DNA of 64,000 bases from Cercis canadensis (GCA_003255065.1 QAOA01007401.1:242044-306043), one strand, 5' to 3'. Shown: positions 20,662-33,700, numbered from the stretch's first letter. Notes: generated from the sequence alone by a model not told the origin. Made by a program: numbers and translations.

Positions 20662-21407
20662 CGCTCTGAATTCGGTTCGGCACCTTTCTCCGACTAATCC
20701 CGCGATCTACTGAATATATAGAAAATTAACTAAAGGAAGAATAATCTATCTATGAACTAACATGTCGTTTGTTTACATTTTTCTGGGTTTTCTTTGTTAC
20801 CCAGAGTTGAAATTTGTAAGATCTGAAATTTATCTAATTGGAGGTGTTTGTGAGGGATTTCTTCATGTGGGTTTCTGGATTTGGTTGTATAGAATTTTAT
20901 GTCATATATGCTCAATCTGAGAGCTTCTCCTATTCTAATATTTGCTTCTGTTTTATGGTTTATTATTTTCAAATCATTTGGACTATGAGCCAAAACGCAA
21001 GTGTTGACTGGTGAATGATGGAAATGGTACCAAAACAGGGGGAGGGAGGGATGTTTTCTGGTTGTTTCTTTTATGAATTCTTTTTCTGACCAATTTCGCA
21101 GCTGAAACTATGCGATTTTCTGGCAAATTTCGCAGACGAAATCTGGGGACTGGGTTCTGGGTTGGGGAGATGGGTGTTGCAGGGAACCAAAGGAAGGAGA
21201 AGAAGTTGGGGGCGTGGGTGTTTTTGGTTAATGGGGAGCACAAGTGAATACATAAAATTTTTTGGGCCAAAATATAATTAATTATTTACAGGTAATATTC
21301 AGTCATGATATCTAGACCATACACGTGGCTTAATCTCAGTCATTTATTGGTCTTTGCACTGGTGCCCATTTTGTACCATGGGTATTGTAGACTTGGCCAA
21401 ATTGTAA

Positions 21408-21932
21408 AACTTAAGTGGTTATCTTTTTGTATCTTAATGTTTTGTTTGGGAGTTTAAAGGGAATAAAATAGAATGGTTGATTAAAAAAAATAAAAATAAA
21501 TAAAAGGTAAAGGAGGGGATGGGAGAAGTTACATCTTTCATGTTTGGATGTTTAAGAAAAACCCTTTTAAGGTCATCATGACCCTATGGCAAAGCAACAT
21601 CTCTTGTTGCAATTTAGACTCTGAGTCTAACCATTTTAGACATGATTGTCATGGGAAAAATAATAACTTAGAAGGAGTAGTAAATTTCATAGCAAATTTA
21701 GCATATTACTCATTAGAAAATATATATATATATANTCACGTGGCATATCATCGTTATTTCTCCACAAGCCATCTGTACATCCCCGGTCAGCTTACCAATG
21801 CTCACTTCGCGATGCCCCCTCCCTTCGAGCCTCCTCCTTCCTTCTTCTTCCACGCACAATCTGAGCTTCGAAGCTTAATTAATCATTGTCAATTCCGAAA
21901 ACCCTAATTTCAAATACATCTCAGCACTGAAA
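21408..21932. other. Upstream region of the TBC gene
   Basis: Non-coding DNA between the MULE and the TBC start codon. It includes an AT microsatellite with a single N at 21735, and near 21800-21880 a CT-rich stretch that fits a 5' leader. I see no other gene. Confidence 0.5.
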
Positions 21933-24900
21933 ATGGTGAAGAAGCGGGTTCCCGACTGGCTCAACAGTTCTCTATGGTCATCCACTCCTCCTCCCTCCGA
22001 TGACCACAATAACCTCCTCTACTCCGCCACCACTACCGCCACAGCCACCACCACTTCGCCCACCATCACTACCTCCACCTCACTAACTGAAGACCGCTCC
22101 GTGGACCCACCTGTGCCGGTTCCTTCTCCACCTACGATAGAAGATCCTCCAGAGCCCCAGAGAATCCAAGATTCAAGAGTCGATAATGGTGCGAACGATG
22201 ACAATGGCACCTCTGGCTTGCCTTCTGTGGATGAAATCTCTCGCCAGGCTCAATTGATGGCCGAGGTTAGGCTTCCTCCTCCTCTTTCTCGGTTCACTCT
22301 CTACATTATCTTCAAAAGTTAAAAACTTTTTCAATAAAAAATGAACTTTTGATTTCTTAGTTTGTGTTATTGGTTTATGTTTGATTTCCTTCTTGCTTTA
22401 GTTATCAAGGAAGCTGATAGACATAAGGGAGTTGCGGAGAATTGCGTGTCAAGGTATACCTGATGGGGCTGGGATACGTTCTACTGTGTGGAAGGTATAA
22501 CTCCTTTTCAAAGCACTTATAAAAAATGTAAATTTTTTTTGGGGGTATAGATATATTACTGTTTACATCTTTTTAAATTAAGCTGAGTGATTGTTTCTTC
22601 TTCATTTCTTTATGTTTCCTGAGGTGCCAGTGTCCCAGTGTCACTGAATGGAATATGATGTAAAAGTTTTTGGAGGTTCTTTACATGATTAGTTTTGAAT
22701 TGTACCTAGATTTACTTCTTACTAGGGGTTCAGTTTGGGTGATTTTAATTGTTCTATATGTAGTATGTTTTTCCATTAAACAAGGAGTGAAACCGATGAA
22801 TACTATTGCAATTTATGCATATTGACATTTGCAGCTTTTGCTTGGATATCTTCCACTGGATCGTGGGCTTTGGTCATCTGAATTAGCAAAGAAGAGGTCT
22901 CAATACAAGCATTTCAAAGAGGACCTTCTGATGAATCCTGTAAGTTACTTGGGGCCATTAGTACCTTTATTTCACCATCTGAGATAATTTAGAAACTGTT
23001 TTTGGGCAATAAAATAGAAAATTAAACTAATGGTGAAGGACTCTACTAAAATAAAGGAGGTCATTTCTTCTAGTCAATTGTTTAGTAGTCAGTTAGCTCC
23101 TCTACTACATGCAGACATGTGGACATGCACACTTGTGTACTGTGGGTGCTTGTCTGTCTGTTTGTTCCGGTGATGAATATGATGATCCATTTTATTGCTG
23201 ACTTCCTGTTAGTAGATCCCCCACCCCCCTCTTCAAATAATAGGGATATTGCTTAAAATGGAACTTAAAAATGCCTTACATGTGATAGGAATAGGACTGA
23301 TAGTTTAAAAACATTTAGCAGTTGAATTAAAGCAGTACAGACAAGTTGTGCGTTTTTTGTTTCTGTGACATTACATTGATTCTTACAGTAAGGTATAACT
23401 ATGTGTAGAGACGTGATTCAGAAGCATTTGTTCATGTTAATCTCTGGAATTTTCATCCGCCTTTACTTGGTTATTTCTGTTACATTAATGTGGGGCATTG
23501 CCATTTATGTGTATGTCTTAGTGGTAAAAAACACATGAAACAGAACAATCCTGGTTGTATTATTACAATATGAACTGTTATGTTTTCATCTATTTGGCTA
23601 TCTGAATATTTCTGTGGCTAGTTAGTCAGAAATCACAAGGAAGATGTACAGCTCCACAAGTTGTGACACTGATGAGTCCAGATGTGAGAGTAGATGTTTG
23701 CTCTCTAGATCAGAAATCCCTCATGGGGAGCATCCTTTGAGTCTTGGGAAGAGCAGCGTATGGAATCAGTTCTTCCAGGTAACATGCAAAGAGCGCTGGT
23801 GTATAAGCTATATAAATATCATGAGATACTTGTGCTGTGAAGTCTGTGATTTTGTGTGAAATTAATTATGTTGCTTCTATTCTATCAAACTTGTCTCTTT
23901 ATATATAAGTCCATAGTGCTTATTATTTTACTTGAATTGGTGAAAACCATTTAAACAGAAATCTTCCTTGTTTGAAAGAAAAGGTTGAGAGGTGCATTGC
24001 TAATAGACAACTGCCTTAACAATGATTATAGTATTGTCTATTATGAGGTACTTTTCTACATTTTAAGATACCATGTCAATAGCTTAAGGCTTATTTATAT
24101 CAGTAGCAGTGTATCTTCACCTAATTAACTTTAGCAAATGTGTAACCACTACTAGTCACTTCAGTACTATTCTTATTTTATTATTTTTTCAGAAGGTATG
24201 TTTCTTTTGCTAATAGATGATCTTTTTTGCTGTTATCAATGTTTTAGTTCTTTTATGAACATTAATGTTCTTTACATTATTAAAATTCTTTAAAGCATAT
24301 GCTAATGTACACTACTGTAGTGTACTTATAAATTCTTAATTAACAGTACTGTAGCGCTATGGCATGTGATGGCAGTTGTACATCTTTTTGCAAATATCAA
24401 ATGTTCCTATTTGCATTTTGCAGGACTCTGAGATCATAGATCAGATTGACCGGGATGTAAAGCGCACTCATCCTGATATGCACTTCTTCTCTGGCGATTC
24501 ACAATTTGCAAAATCAAATCGGGTTTGCCCAAAATTCCTCTTTAAATTCTTACCAGACACCAACTTCAAATCCTTTTATTTTTCTTTTGCTTGAACCTTT
24601 TAGTTTAACTTAGCCTTTTGCTTTTTTTTTTTTTTTTTTTTTTTTTTTNTTTTTTTTTTGCTTTGTCAGGAGGCTTTAAAAAGCATATTGATTATTTTTG
24701 CGAAGTTAAACCCAGGTGTAAGATATGTGCAAGGAATGAATGAAATATTGGCTCCTCTATTCTATGTGTTCAAAAATGATCCAGATGAGGAAAATGTGGT
24801 GAGTATATCCTTCTTTCAGTCCTTTTTTTAGTTTGAACAGTAGGCATGTTTGTGATGTATTATACAGAGTTATATTTATGAGTCTGATTAGTGGTAATGG

Positions 24901-27900
24901 TATTATTGGTTCATTTAGGGTTCCATTTAACATAATTACTGTCAATAATTTTTAGTAGTTATATTATATTGAGTAATAATTATGATGAGTCCATGGTAGG
25001 TAATACTAAACACTGAAAAAGGAAGACTTGATCCCAAAGAATAGGATCCTCTATTCTTTTATCAGAAGTTGAGACTGACTGGACTTTTTCATTGGATTAT
25101 TGCTGATCTGTAAATGCTTAGCCATAATTGCTCTGATCCTTTTTCTATTCTTGTTTTTCATGCTATCTCTCCAAATCTTCTGGTCTCCACTCCTCTCTCT
25201 CTATGTAATACTGCATTGCTAACATGTAAAGCATAAAATGAAATGAAAATGTATATAAAGAAAATTTCCTGACCTTGTAAATGTTTGTGCAGAGTTTTGG
25301 TTTCTAAGATATAGCAGTAATGGAATGGTGTAGATACATCTTACTGTCATTAGACGCATTCTGTTTGTAAGAGTAGAACACAACACGTTCTATTATGTTA
25401 TTCAGTAATTTTTCTCAACAGTCATCATTCTCAATATGCAGGCTTTTGCTGAAGCAGACACATTCTTTTGTTTTGTTGAGCTATTGAGTGGGTTCCGAGA
25501 TAATTTTTGTCAACAACTAGACAATAGTGTCGTGGGAATTCGTTCCACTATCACAAGATTGTCCCAGCTTTTGAGAGAACATGATGAAGAGCTGTGGCGT
25601 CATCTTGAGGTCACAACTAAAGTAAGACAATTAAATATAAGTTCTATTACGTTTCAATTATCTTTCTGCAAGTTTTCCTTGTAGTTTAAATTCACAAATT
25701 TTGGATTGGTTGTCCAGGCAACACTCTTAGCTGAGGTGTGGATTCTAGAGTTTGTTTAAGATGTTAAATAACATTTTTTGTCCGGATATTAGAGTTTGTT
25801 TATTATTAATGATTTCTTGTACATGATGCATTATCTACTGTTTATGCAATTCTAGATCATGTTTTTCTAGGACTTGGCTGAGGTGGGACTGAAGCCAATC
25901 TTTTTTGAACTCTAAACTAGGCTCTAATAAGGCATACAAATTACAAGCCTGAGCATTATTAAGACGAACTGTGCAGTTCCTTTGCATCTAGAGGAATATG
26001 GCTGAGATCCTTTCTTACTAAGTTCAGTACACACTTGTTTGGATTTGATCTTTGAGGGGCTAGAATTAATTCTGCTACTTACAAGATATTTGGATGACCA
26101 AAAAAATTGTTTCTTACAAGAATCAATTTGCATTGGGAGCTGTGAGAATCAATTCTAGAGGAAGCAACTTTTTTTTTATTCTTTTAGGTTTGATTCTTGG
26201 AGAATTGTTTCTCCACCTAAAAAGACAAAAAGCCTTTATTTTCATTTCACACTCCAATAATTTTTTTTAACAATACAAAAATATAATCATAAAGGATTTT
26301 CATTTTGCACTCCAATAATTTTTCTTAACAATACAAAATATAATCATACCCTTTATGATTATATTTTGTATTGTTAAGAAAAATTATTGGAGTTATGATT
26401 ATATTTTGTAATGTTAAGAAAAATTATTGGAGTGTAAAATGGTAATAAAGGCTTTTTGTCTTTTTAGGTCTCCAAGAATCAACAAAAAGTTGCTTCACCT
26501 AAAATTGATTCTCACACTTCCGAATGCAAATTGATTCTTGCTAGAGTCAACTTCTTAGGTTTGCTTAAACATGTTGAAAAAATGGTAGAATTGATTCTAT
26601 CCCTCTAGAATCAATTGTAGCCCCTCCAAAATAAAATCCAAATATGCAGAAAGTGTTGTAAGTGTACCTCACCACTATTATGACCCCATTGTAGAAAACC
26701 GAACACCAACTTGGTGGTTTTAAATGTGGAAAAATACAATCATTTTATTGATTCTTACCTCATGGCATTTCTCAGGCCAGGATTGATTGTTAGAAAAAAC
26801 CAAAATAACAAACGGTTTTCACAATTTGGAGAAAAGAAAAGGGTGAAAGGGAGAAGATAATCCACAGAACATTAGTCAATGTGGTTGGTACATGGATTTG
26901 AGGAAGTGGTTCTTTACTCTTGTATATTAGATTTGTTTCAGAAAATTGCTCCTCTTCCAATTAAAAATGACTTATTGTCCTCATAGTTTTCAATTTGGTC
27001 TCTTATGGCCACCCAAAATAAAATGATCTCCCTAGTTCCAATTGCAACAAGAATTCCACCGTGATTTAAATTGGAGCGATGCAATCCAATTTATAACTGG
27101 ACATGTCCCACCTTGATTTGTTGCGTTGATGTGGCAATATTTTGGTGGCAGAGCACTGATAATTGGTTGTGTTTGATATTCTTATGTGGATTTGGTCAAC
27201 CATGTCAGCATAGAGACCAACCAAGAAAAATGTGTCACTTTAGTTGGATCAAGACAACTTTTTTATGTTATCTAAGTGGCTTTTTTTGAGAAGCATACCG
27301 GTGTCAGAAAAAGTAGTCTTATCTCAATATACTTAAAAGAGCCAATGTGGTGTGTTTTTACTGGCTAGTCCATAGGTTGACATGTTGGACCAAGTCCACT
27401 AGAATTCTCTTTTGATCAAGCCATTTCATTGCCATGTCATCACTTGTCAGTGCCATGTCATCAAAATATTGCTATATCACCACATTCTGTCACAATGGGA
27501 AACAACCTGTTATGAATTGATCTGCATTACTCCTATTTAAAAAACACAGGGGCAACTGCAATTAGAACTGGACGGAATAAATTGAAATTTTATAAAAACT
27601 ACAGGGAGCATAAGTGTATTTAAGGCTAAAAATAAATAGGCAAAAAGGCATGGCTATGTGCCTTGCTTCATGGTTCTAGTGATGTGACCTTCTCTATGTT
27701 AGAACTGTTCTATTGTGGAGTTTTATTGTCTGCTTTCATTGCTTTTGTCCTGGATCTCTACTAGTTAAGTAACAAGACCCTCATTAGTCAATACTCTTGT
27801 TTGAGTGTACATCTCCGGATGATTCCACAATGTTTTTGCTTTGGCCATTGAGCTGTTTATCAGAGAAGCCTTACGTTTTGGTTCTGTGTCAGGTCAATCC

Positions 27901-28584
27901 CCAATTTTATGCATTTAGGTGGATTACTCTCCTCTTGACTCAGGAATTCAATTTTGCTGACAGCCTTCACATTTGGGATACTTTGTTGAGTGATCCAGAG
28001 GGTCCGCAGGTACAACTACCTTGCTATTTACCTTGTACCATTATCAACTTATACTCGTCCTTATGATCTAAAACTTCTCTGTTGACAATGATTTGAGGTG
28101 ATGTTAGATTTGATGTTGTAAAGTTACTAGATATCAAATAATAAAGAAATGATGAAGTTTAATCATGTTGGATGATGATACTTTCAGTTCCTCATTCCAA
28201 CAATATTGATTTGCACTTGAGAGTGCTAGGGTGTGTAACAATTCACATTTCCTGACTGTAAATTGCTGATTGAATTCCTGTTGCTTCCCAAATTCTGTGT
28301 ATAAATCTGATAATGGTAGATTAATCACTTTTCTTTGTGAATTATTTTCAGCAAAGTACTTCTTAATTCTTTTATGTAGTTGAAAGATTAATGAAGGAAA
28401 ACTAACTTGAAATACCCTGTAGGAGACTCTTCTACGGATATGTTGTGCAATGTTAATACTCATTCGGAGGCGCCTCCTTGCGGGTGATTTCACTTCCAAT
28501 CTCAAGTTGCTGCAAAATTATCCTTCTACAAACATTAGTCATTTGCTGTATGTTGCCAATAAGTTGCGTGTACAGTCAGTCTAA
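21933..28584 (+). CDS. RabGAP/TBC domain protein, TBC1D13-like (456 aa)
   Basis: Nine exons join in phase 0: 21933-22265, 22402-22494, 22835-22939, 23626-23778, 24424-24522, 24670-24798, 25442-25621, 27893-28009 and 28423-28584. Every border is GT/AG. TBC proteins speed GTP hydrolysis by Rab GTPases and so end Rab signals in membrane traffic. The first 90 residues are Thr/Pro/Ser-rich and probably disordered. The TBC domain starts with LRRIACQGIPDGAGIRSTVWK. The arginine-finger motif IxxDxxR is intact (I236, D239, R242 in IDRDVKRTHPDM), and the glutamine finger YVQ is at 280-282 in VRYVQGMNEI, so the enzyme should be active. NPQFYAFRWITLLLTQEF in exon 8 and LLYVANKLR near the end fit the TBC1D13 branch. 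Intron 7 (2.3 kb) contains two fold-back elements. Length and motifs show a complete, unbroken gene. Confidence 0.93.
24620..24660. repeat. Poly-T tract interrupted by a single N
   Basis: A long T run in TBC intron 5, broken by the N at 24649. The true length of the homopolymer is uncertain. It lies only about 10 bp before the exon 6 acceptor. Confidence 0.7.
26037..26643. mobile_element. Large fold-back element in TBC intron 7
   Basis: The left end begins TTTGGATTTGATC and GAGGGGCTAGAATTAATTCT; the right end reversed reads TTTGGATTTTATT and GAGGGGCTACAATTGATTCT. The arms stay complementary almost to the centre near 26350, where ACAATACAAAATATAATCAT meets its reverse complement. The element is about 600 bp, codes for nothing, and could form a very long hairpin in the transcript. 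Confidence 0.75.
27000..27640. mobile_element. Possible second inverted-repeat element in TBC intron 7
   Basis: GATGTGGCAATATTTTGGTG near 27132 is an imperfect reverse complement of TCATCAAAATATTGCTATAT near 27458, and further inverted similarity is seen toward both outer ends (CTCCCTAGTTCCAATTGCAA at the left; a related inverted string near 27550-27600). This fits an older non-autonomous DNA transposon. Boundaries and family are not resolved. Confidence 0.4.
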
Positions 28585-30432
28585 GGGTTTCACCCTTGTT
28601 TTTTCATTTTGCTTTTGTATCTCTAATTTAGTGATTTCAAATTTAATGCTTGTAAATTACTCTGTATATGTTGATTCAGAGCAGCAACTGGTATCCTTTA
28701 TACTCTGCTAGTTTTTTTTTTTTTTTTTTTTAAGGTTTCATTGATGTCATCTTGGTAGAACAGGCCTGTATTCGCTCCCCCCCTCCCCCTCCCTCTCCTC
28801 CCCAATGAGAATAGATTGTTGAGATCTCTTATTATGACTATTTTGTAATATTTAAAGGTTTTTTAATATTTTTCATTTGTTTTTGACTCATTGTTAGCTT
28901 GGTTCTTCCATATTTATCTTTTGGACAATTACCAAGCAGGAAAGCTTGGTAAGAATATGATTAGTCGCTTTTGATATGGTTAATCAATTCAAGAAGTGGT
29001 TAGTGATTACAAAGCTTTCCAGCTTAAATTTTCTATTTATCTTTGTCCTTAGCTAAACCACAGTGGGCATGATGAGACAAATGCTTATTGAGGAGAATGA
29101 ACAAAGAGGAAGGGGAATAGAAATGTTGGAAATTAGGAGAAAATTACTTCAATTTTCATTTAGCTAAGTTGGTAAAGGAACTATCCAGTTTTAAAACAAG
29201 GAAAATTTATCACTTACGTAGATCATGCCATTTGGTTCATTTTGAAAGGATTAAAGACCAAGAAAGACCACTGTCCAAGATGGTGTTATGATTAATCTAG
29301 TAGTGGCTGAAAGTTGGAAGAATCCTCTTTCTCAAAACTTATGTAGTCTTCTATCTATATCTGATCTCTCCAAATTAATATTGATGCTTTTTTGAAGGAA
29401 AACAGGGCTTCAGTAGCATATGTGGTCATTATTAGAAATAAAAGGGAGAGAATTAAATGGTGCTTCTTCTGCTAAACACCAATGCTCTTTATTTGCCCCC
29501 CCCACCCCCCCAAGTGGTAATTTTTTAATCAAGCAATTACATAGTCCTCTGACATCAACTGACATTAAAGAAAAAATAATAATACAGAAATTAAAGGTTA
29601 GAACTTAGAAGCCCAGAATTGAAGTTCAGAAAGATAGTCATTAACATCTAGAACAATGGGTTTGATCTGCCATGTCATTGCAATCCTCTGGATTGTTATT
29701 CCTTTGAATCACCTCCAAACAGTCACCTGAGATCAAGCAACACTCTCCTTTTAGCATTGGAGCAGGAAAGCAACTACATCTCAAGCTAATTTCATAATCG
29801 ATGTCTCTGCCACTACAATATGTTAGAATACAAACTAAGTTTTGCGAAAATTAATTCTCTACTTATTGTCTCGTATAGGATAAATAACTATATTTATGAT
29901 TTCATATGATGTAAATAACTCTATTTATTGCTTCATATTACACAAAATTACTACTTATAAAATACGGAGTATTATTTTGTGTGAAGCAACTTTACATAAC
30001 TTCTTTAAAAATCAAATTCTCCCCTTACAAATTATTTTCTCGCTCTAATTTTTAAAGAAGTTAATCCAAACACACTATAAGTTCTCATTTAGGGCCATTT
30101 GATTCAAGGGATTTTTTCATTCCTAGGAATGTAAATATGAGAATACTAATTCTCAAGTTTGATACAACTTTGGAAAAACATTTACAAAAAATCTCTCATT
30201 TATTCAAATGAAAATTTTAGCTACATTTCCACCAAAATATTCCTATGGGGAGGGTGACAATCCTACATCCCCAATCATTGTGAGATAACAAAAATACCAA
30301 CTCTACCTCCCTCATAAGCTAGTAAATTTAATTTTAAATTATAAGGAAATTCTTTCACTTTACAATATTTTCATATCATAAAATTTGGATATCATTTACT
30401 TGAATATATGATTTCCATTAGTTGCCAACAAA
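28585..30432. other. Intergenic DNA between the TBC gene and tRNA-Tyr
   Basis: About 1.8 kb without a credible coding region. It contains a poly-T run near 28713, C-rich runs near 28779 and 29498, and a perfect 15-bp inverted repeat (AACTTCTTTAAAAAT at 29998 and its complement at 30048) that may mark the edge of a small MITE. From about 30090 the string GGGCCATTTGATTCAAGG resembles the end of a DNA-transposon MITE, but the far end is unclear. Confidence 0.45.
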
Positions 30433-30526
30433 CCGACCTTAGCTCAGTTGGCAGAGCGGAGGACTGTAGTCGGTGCAATCCCGCAGATAAATCCTTAGGT
30501 CGCTGGTTCGAATCCGGCAGGTCGGA
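30433..30526 (+). tRNA. tRNA-Tyr (GUA) with intron
   Basis: The acceptor stem CCGACCT (30433-30439) pairs with AGGTCGG (30519-30525), followed by the discriminator A at 30526. The D arm has TTAGCTCAGTTGG and the T arm GGTTCGAATCC, which also serve as the internal A and B boxes for RNA polymerase III. The anticodon GTA is at 30466-30468, flanked by the stem GAGGA/TCCTT. A 21-nt intron (30470-30490) lies between positions 37 and 38, as in nearly all plant tRNA-Tyr genes. The sequence is canonical, so the gene should be functional. It sits about 200 bp upstream of the ARPC4 start exon. Confidence 0.95.
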
Positions 30527-30531
30527 ATTCC

Positions 30532-30536
30532 TTTTT
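30532..30536 (+). terminator. RNA polymerase III terminator of tRNA-Tyr
   Basis: Five consecutive T residues six bases after the discriminator base, the standard stop signal for polymerase III. A longer T run follows near 30551. Confidence 0.75.
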
Positions 30537-30719
30537 ACCTCTTAAGCGATTTTTTTTTTTTTTTTGGGTCCCCTTTATTTTACTTCACTTGCACTCTACG
30601 ATCGTAAACTAGCAAGACCAGTTCTTTCAAATCAATTTCATTCATTGACAGAACAGAGATTGCAAACATTGTTGCAGATTCAGACCAACTTGTCAACCAA
30701 ATCAAATCTCATCTCCCAC

Positions 30720-33700
30720 ATGGTATCACCCATTTTTCCTTTTCTATTTGTTGTTGAAGATATGTTATTTCTGTTAATTCATGGACAAAATGTGAGAAAT
30801 TTATTGACTTTAAACAGGAAAATTTCCAACCCGGATTCGTATTTGCTTATCTGTTAGTTGGGTCACGGGAAATTCCAAATGAAAATGACCCATTCGTCTT
30901 AACCCAGTTGGATTTAACATTCCATTTTGCATAAGCACTTTAGCTTTCTCTCTTTTAGCAGCAAAACGTAAAATTTTTAGTTTGTTTTGCGCTATCTTTG
31001 CTTGTTTGTGATTCATTTTGTGTACATGGACAAATTTTCAGGCGAGCTCATTGCGGTTATACTTGACTTGCATAAGGAACACACTCGAGGCTGCATTGTG
31101 CTTGCAGGTACCCATTAATTTGGAAATTTAGCAATTTTACTACAGTAAGATTCAAATTTATTTGGGCCCCCCACAAGAGAATCCCCATTTCTTATTGATT
31201 GCTTTGAACGGATTTTGGATTCAGACTAAGAAAGGCATGTTTTTGGGTGCATGATCTCTTGGATCAAGTTATGTTCTTGAATGCCTTACTTTAGGCCCAT
31301 CAGAACCTTTCTTGTTATATCATATTATAGTGTCTGATAGGTTGATTTGATGTGTTTATGCTGGTTGCAGAATTTTCCTTGTCAAGAAGTTGAAAGGCAT
31401 AACAAGCCTGAGGTTGAACTAAAGTATGTTCTCACGCATTGCAGTTTAATCTTTACTATTTGCTTTGTCCCCCAGAGCTATTTCTTCTGTGAATCTAATT
31501 TATACGTAATGAAAGAGCCAAAGGCAATTGAAGGAAAAGTGAAAATGTTTCTTTCTAAGTACATGTGAATATATTGAGAAATAGTCATGATTAAACTATC
31601 CTGGCATTCAGAATAGAAATTTAGTATCATATTTTGTAACTAATATTACCTTGCTTCTATATTTTGTCTTGTTGTATATCAGTATTGATATTAGGGTGGA
31701 GCCTTATGCTACTCTGAATTTCATTTTTGAAGGATACACCTTTGGATATTCCTTTTTCTAGACATGTGCTTCTTTGCATATGATCATCTATGCAAGATAT
31801 TGTGTCACTAAAACAATATGCTTCCTCATGAAGGTTGTAATCTTTCTTCATTTATGTGCAGGACCAGCCCCGAACTCCTGCTCAATCCTGTAAGATTCCT
31901 CTTATTTCAAATCAATATAGATGCTGAGTCATATGTTTCAAAATTACAGAATTCTGAATTCAGGCCAAGTAAAAAAGTTTACTTGGCCTACATGCTCCCA
32001 TTTCCGGAGTTTCTACTTGCTATGTTTGTTTCATGGGCTGCGCCCTTGAATGAAGTTCCCATATATGTGTATTATATTGGTTGGTGATTGCCGAAATTCT
32101 GAAGGATCCTTTTCCCCTGCTTTTTTGCACAGTGCTTTAAAGATTTGATGAAATGAGAAATTAGGGTCTAAAATTGGCTAAGTGGGAACTGCTTAGAGAA
32201 GTGTTGGCCTTAGGTTGAGGTTCTGGAGGTGAGAGAAGGCCAAGAAAATAAATGAGGCAATGATCAGTTTTGTCTCGTGTTGAGAATGAGACTGATGATC
32301 TGCTTTTGCTTCTTCAAACCATTCCTTCCCAAATTCACTAGTTCTTTGGATTCTAGAGCCTGACTTTCAGAAGAGTAGGGATCTTTCGCATAGAAGTTCA
32401 TGACTTTGTTCGCACGGTGCTTGAGAGAGAGAGAGAGAGATGACAATGTTTGGGGAAGAAAGTGAAAATGGGAGTTGAGATGTGTGATATTAGTGCTAGA
32501 TATAAGAGAGCCCATATGATTTATTTGTTGCTAAAGATTCTTTCCTGCATCATATTTTAACGAATCCAAGGAAAGAGTGATATCAAGGATAATGCATGAT
32601 ACAGGACCATCAAAATTACCAAGAAGGTTAAGAACTGGCTACAGATGCTTAAAGCTGAGAATCTAGCAACAATTCACAGAAATTCCCTCATGATCAGGGA
32701 TTCAATTATTTTCCCTATGGTTAAGTGGAACATACTCAACCTAAATTTAACATCTAATCATTTTCTATAATTTCAAGAATTAAGTGCGAAAACCACATCT
32801 TGCACTTGCTGGTTTACATGGTTTACATTTTGGGCCTTTTTTCAAAATAAAACTTTACAGAAAAGGTGGAGCATGCAAACATGTCTTATGCCTCACAAGA
32901 GATAAAGATCCCTTGGATGTAGGCTATTCAATTCTTACATCTTCTTAGATACTATGCTGAGGCTCAGTGTAAATACTCAATGGCTGTGATTTCCACATGC
33001 TTCAATGCGTATTCTAGGTGGAAATCATGTGTTAACCTTCTTCATTTTCTTGGAAGGAGAACAAAGAAGAAGGAGGATATATCCTTTTTAAACAAAGCAG
33101 CAAATATGAACAAATCAAAACAAACAAAGACATTAATTCAGAAGATCTCTCCAATTCTCGGCATGTTTACCGAGGAGACTCTGAAAGGAATTGTGTGCTG
33201 AACACCACAGGGTCCATAAAAACAATCCTATCCCATAGCAAGTGTAAGGACAAAGATTCTCCCTTAAGAATCCAAGCATTCCTCTTTAACCAAAGGCACA
33301 AAAGAATGGCTTACGTTGAAGACTGCCATTAATCCATTCCCTCCTTACTGCTAAAACTAATCAAAAGAAATTGCTCTAAGATCTGAGGGCATGCCTAACA
33401 TTCACCATATACACCAAAAAGCCTACTCCTAATGTAGATGGTTACTGGGCCTTGTTTTTGAATTAGAACCTTTTCTTCTTTTACCCTTATTTTTTTTATA
33501 CATGATGTACACTTAAATTAATGTTGCATCATTGGTAAGTATAAAAATGTGTGCAATTGTTGTTACAGGTTTTGATATGTCGAAACGAGGCTGAAAAATG
33601 CTTAATAGAAACATCAATCAATTCACTACGGATAAGTCTCAAGGTGAATCTTGATTTTTAATTATTTATTTGTTTTGTTGAAATGATCTCTAATGGAGTT

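Larger units (their letters stand above)
16896..21407. mobile_element. Mutator-like element (Pack-MULE type) with nested LTR element
   Basis: The element runs from 16905 to 21398. Its ends are inverted repeats of about 45 bp: the left begins GGCTAAGTCTACAATAC and the right reversed begins GGCCAAGTCTACAATAC; both contain GGCACCAGTGCAAA. It is flanked by a perfect 9-bp direct repeat AAATTGTAA (16896-16904 and 21399-21407), the target duplication length of Mutator-like transposons. Without the 3.0-kb retrotransposon inserted at 17206 the element would be about 1.5 kb. It holds no transposase, so it is non-autonomous. A segment at 20246-20354 looks like a captured host exon, the defining feature of a Pack-MULE. 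Confidence 0.82.

Noticed and set aside
20983..21270. 95-codon frame on the - strand in the MULE
   Set aside because: Proline and serine-rich wording comes from GGGAGGG-type DNA; two overlapping frames look equally good, so neither is supported.
27071..27289. Cysteine- and tryptophan-rich 72-codon frame
   Set aside because: It falls within the inverted-repeat element in TBC intron 7 and shows no regular cysteine pattern.
30090..30440. Possible MITE whose right end would coincide with the 5' end of tRNA-Tyr
   Set aside because: The presumed right end is just the acceptor stem of the tRNA; the inverted match to GGGCCATTTGATTC is too weak.
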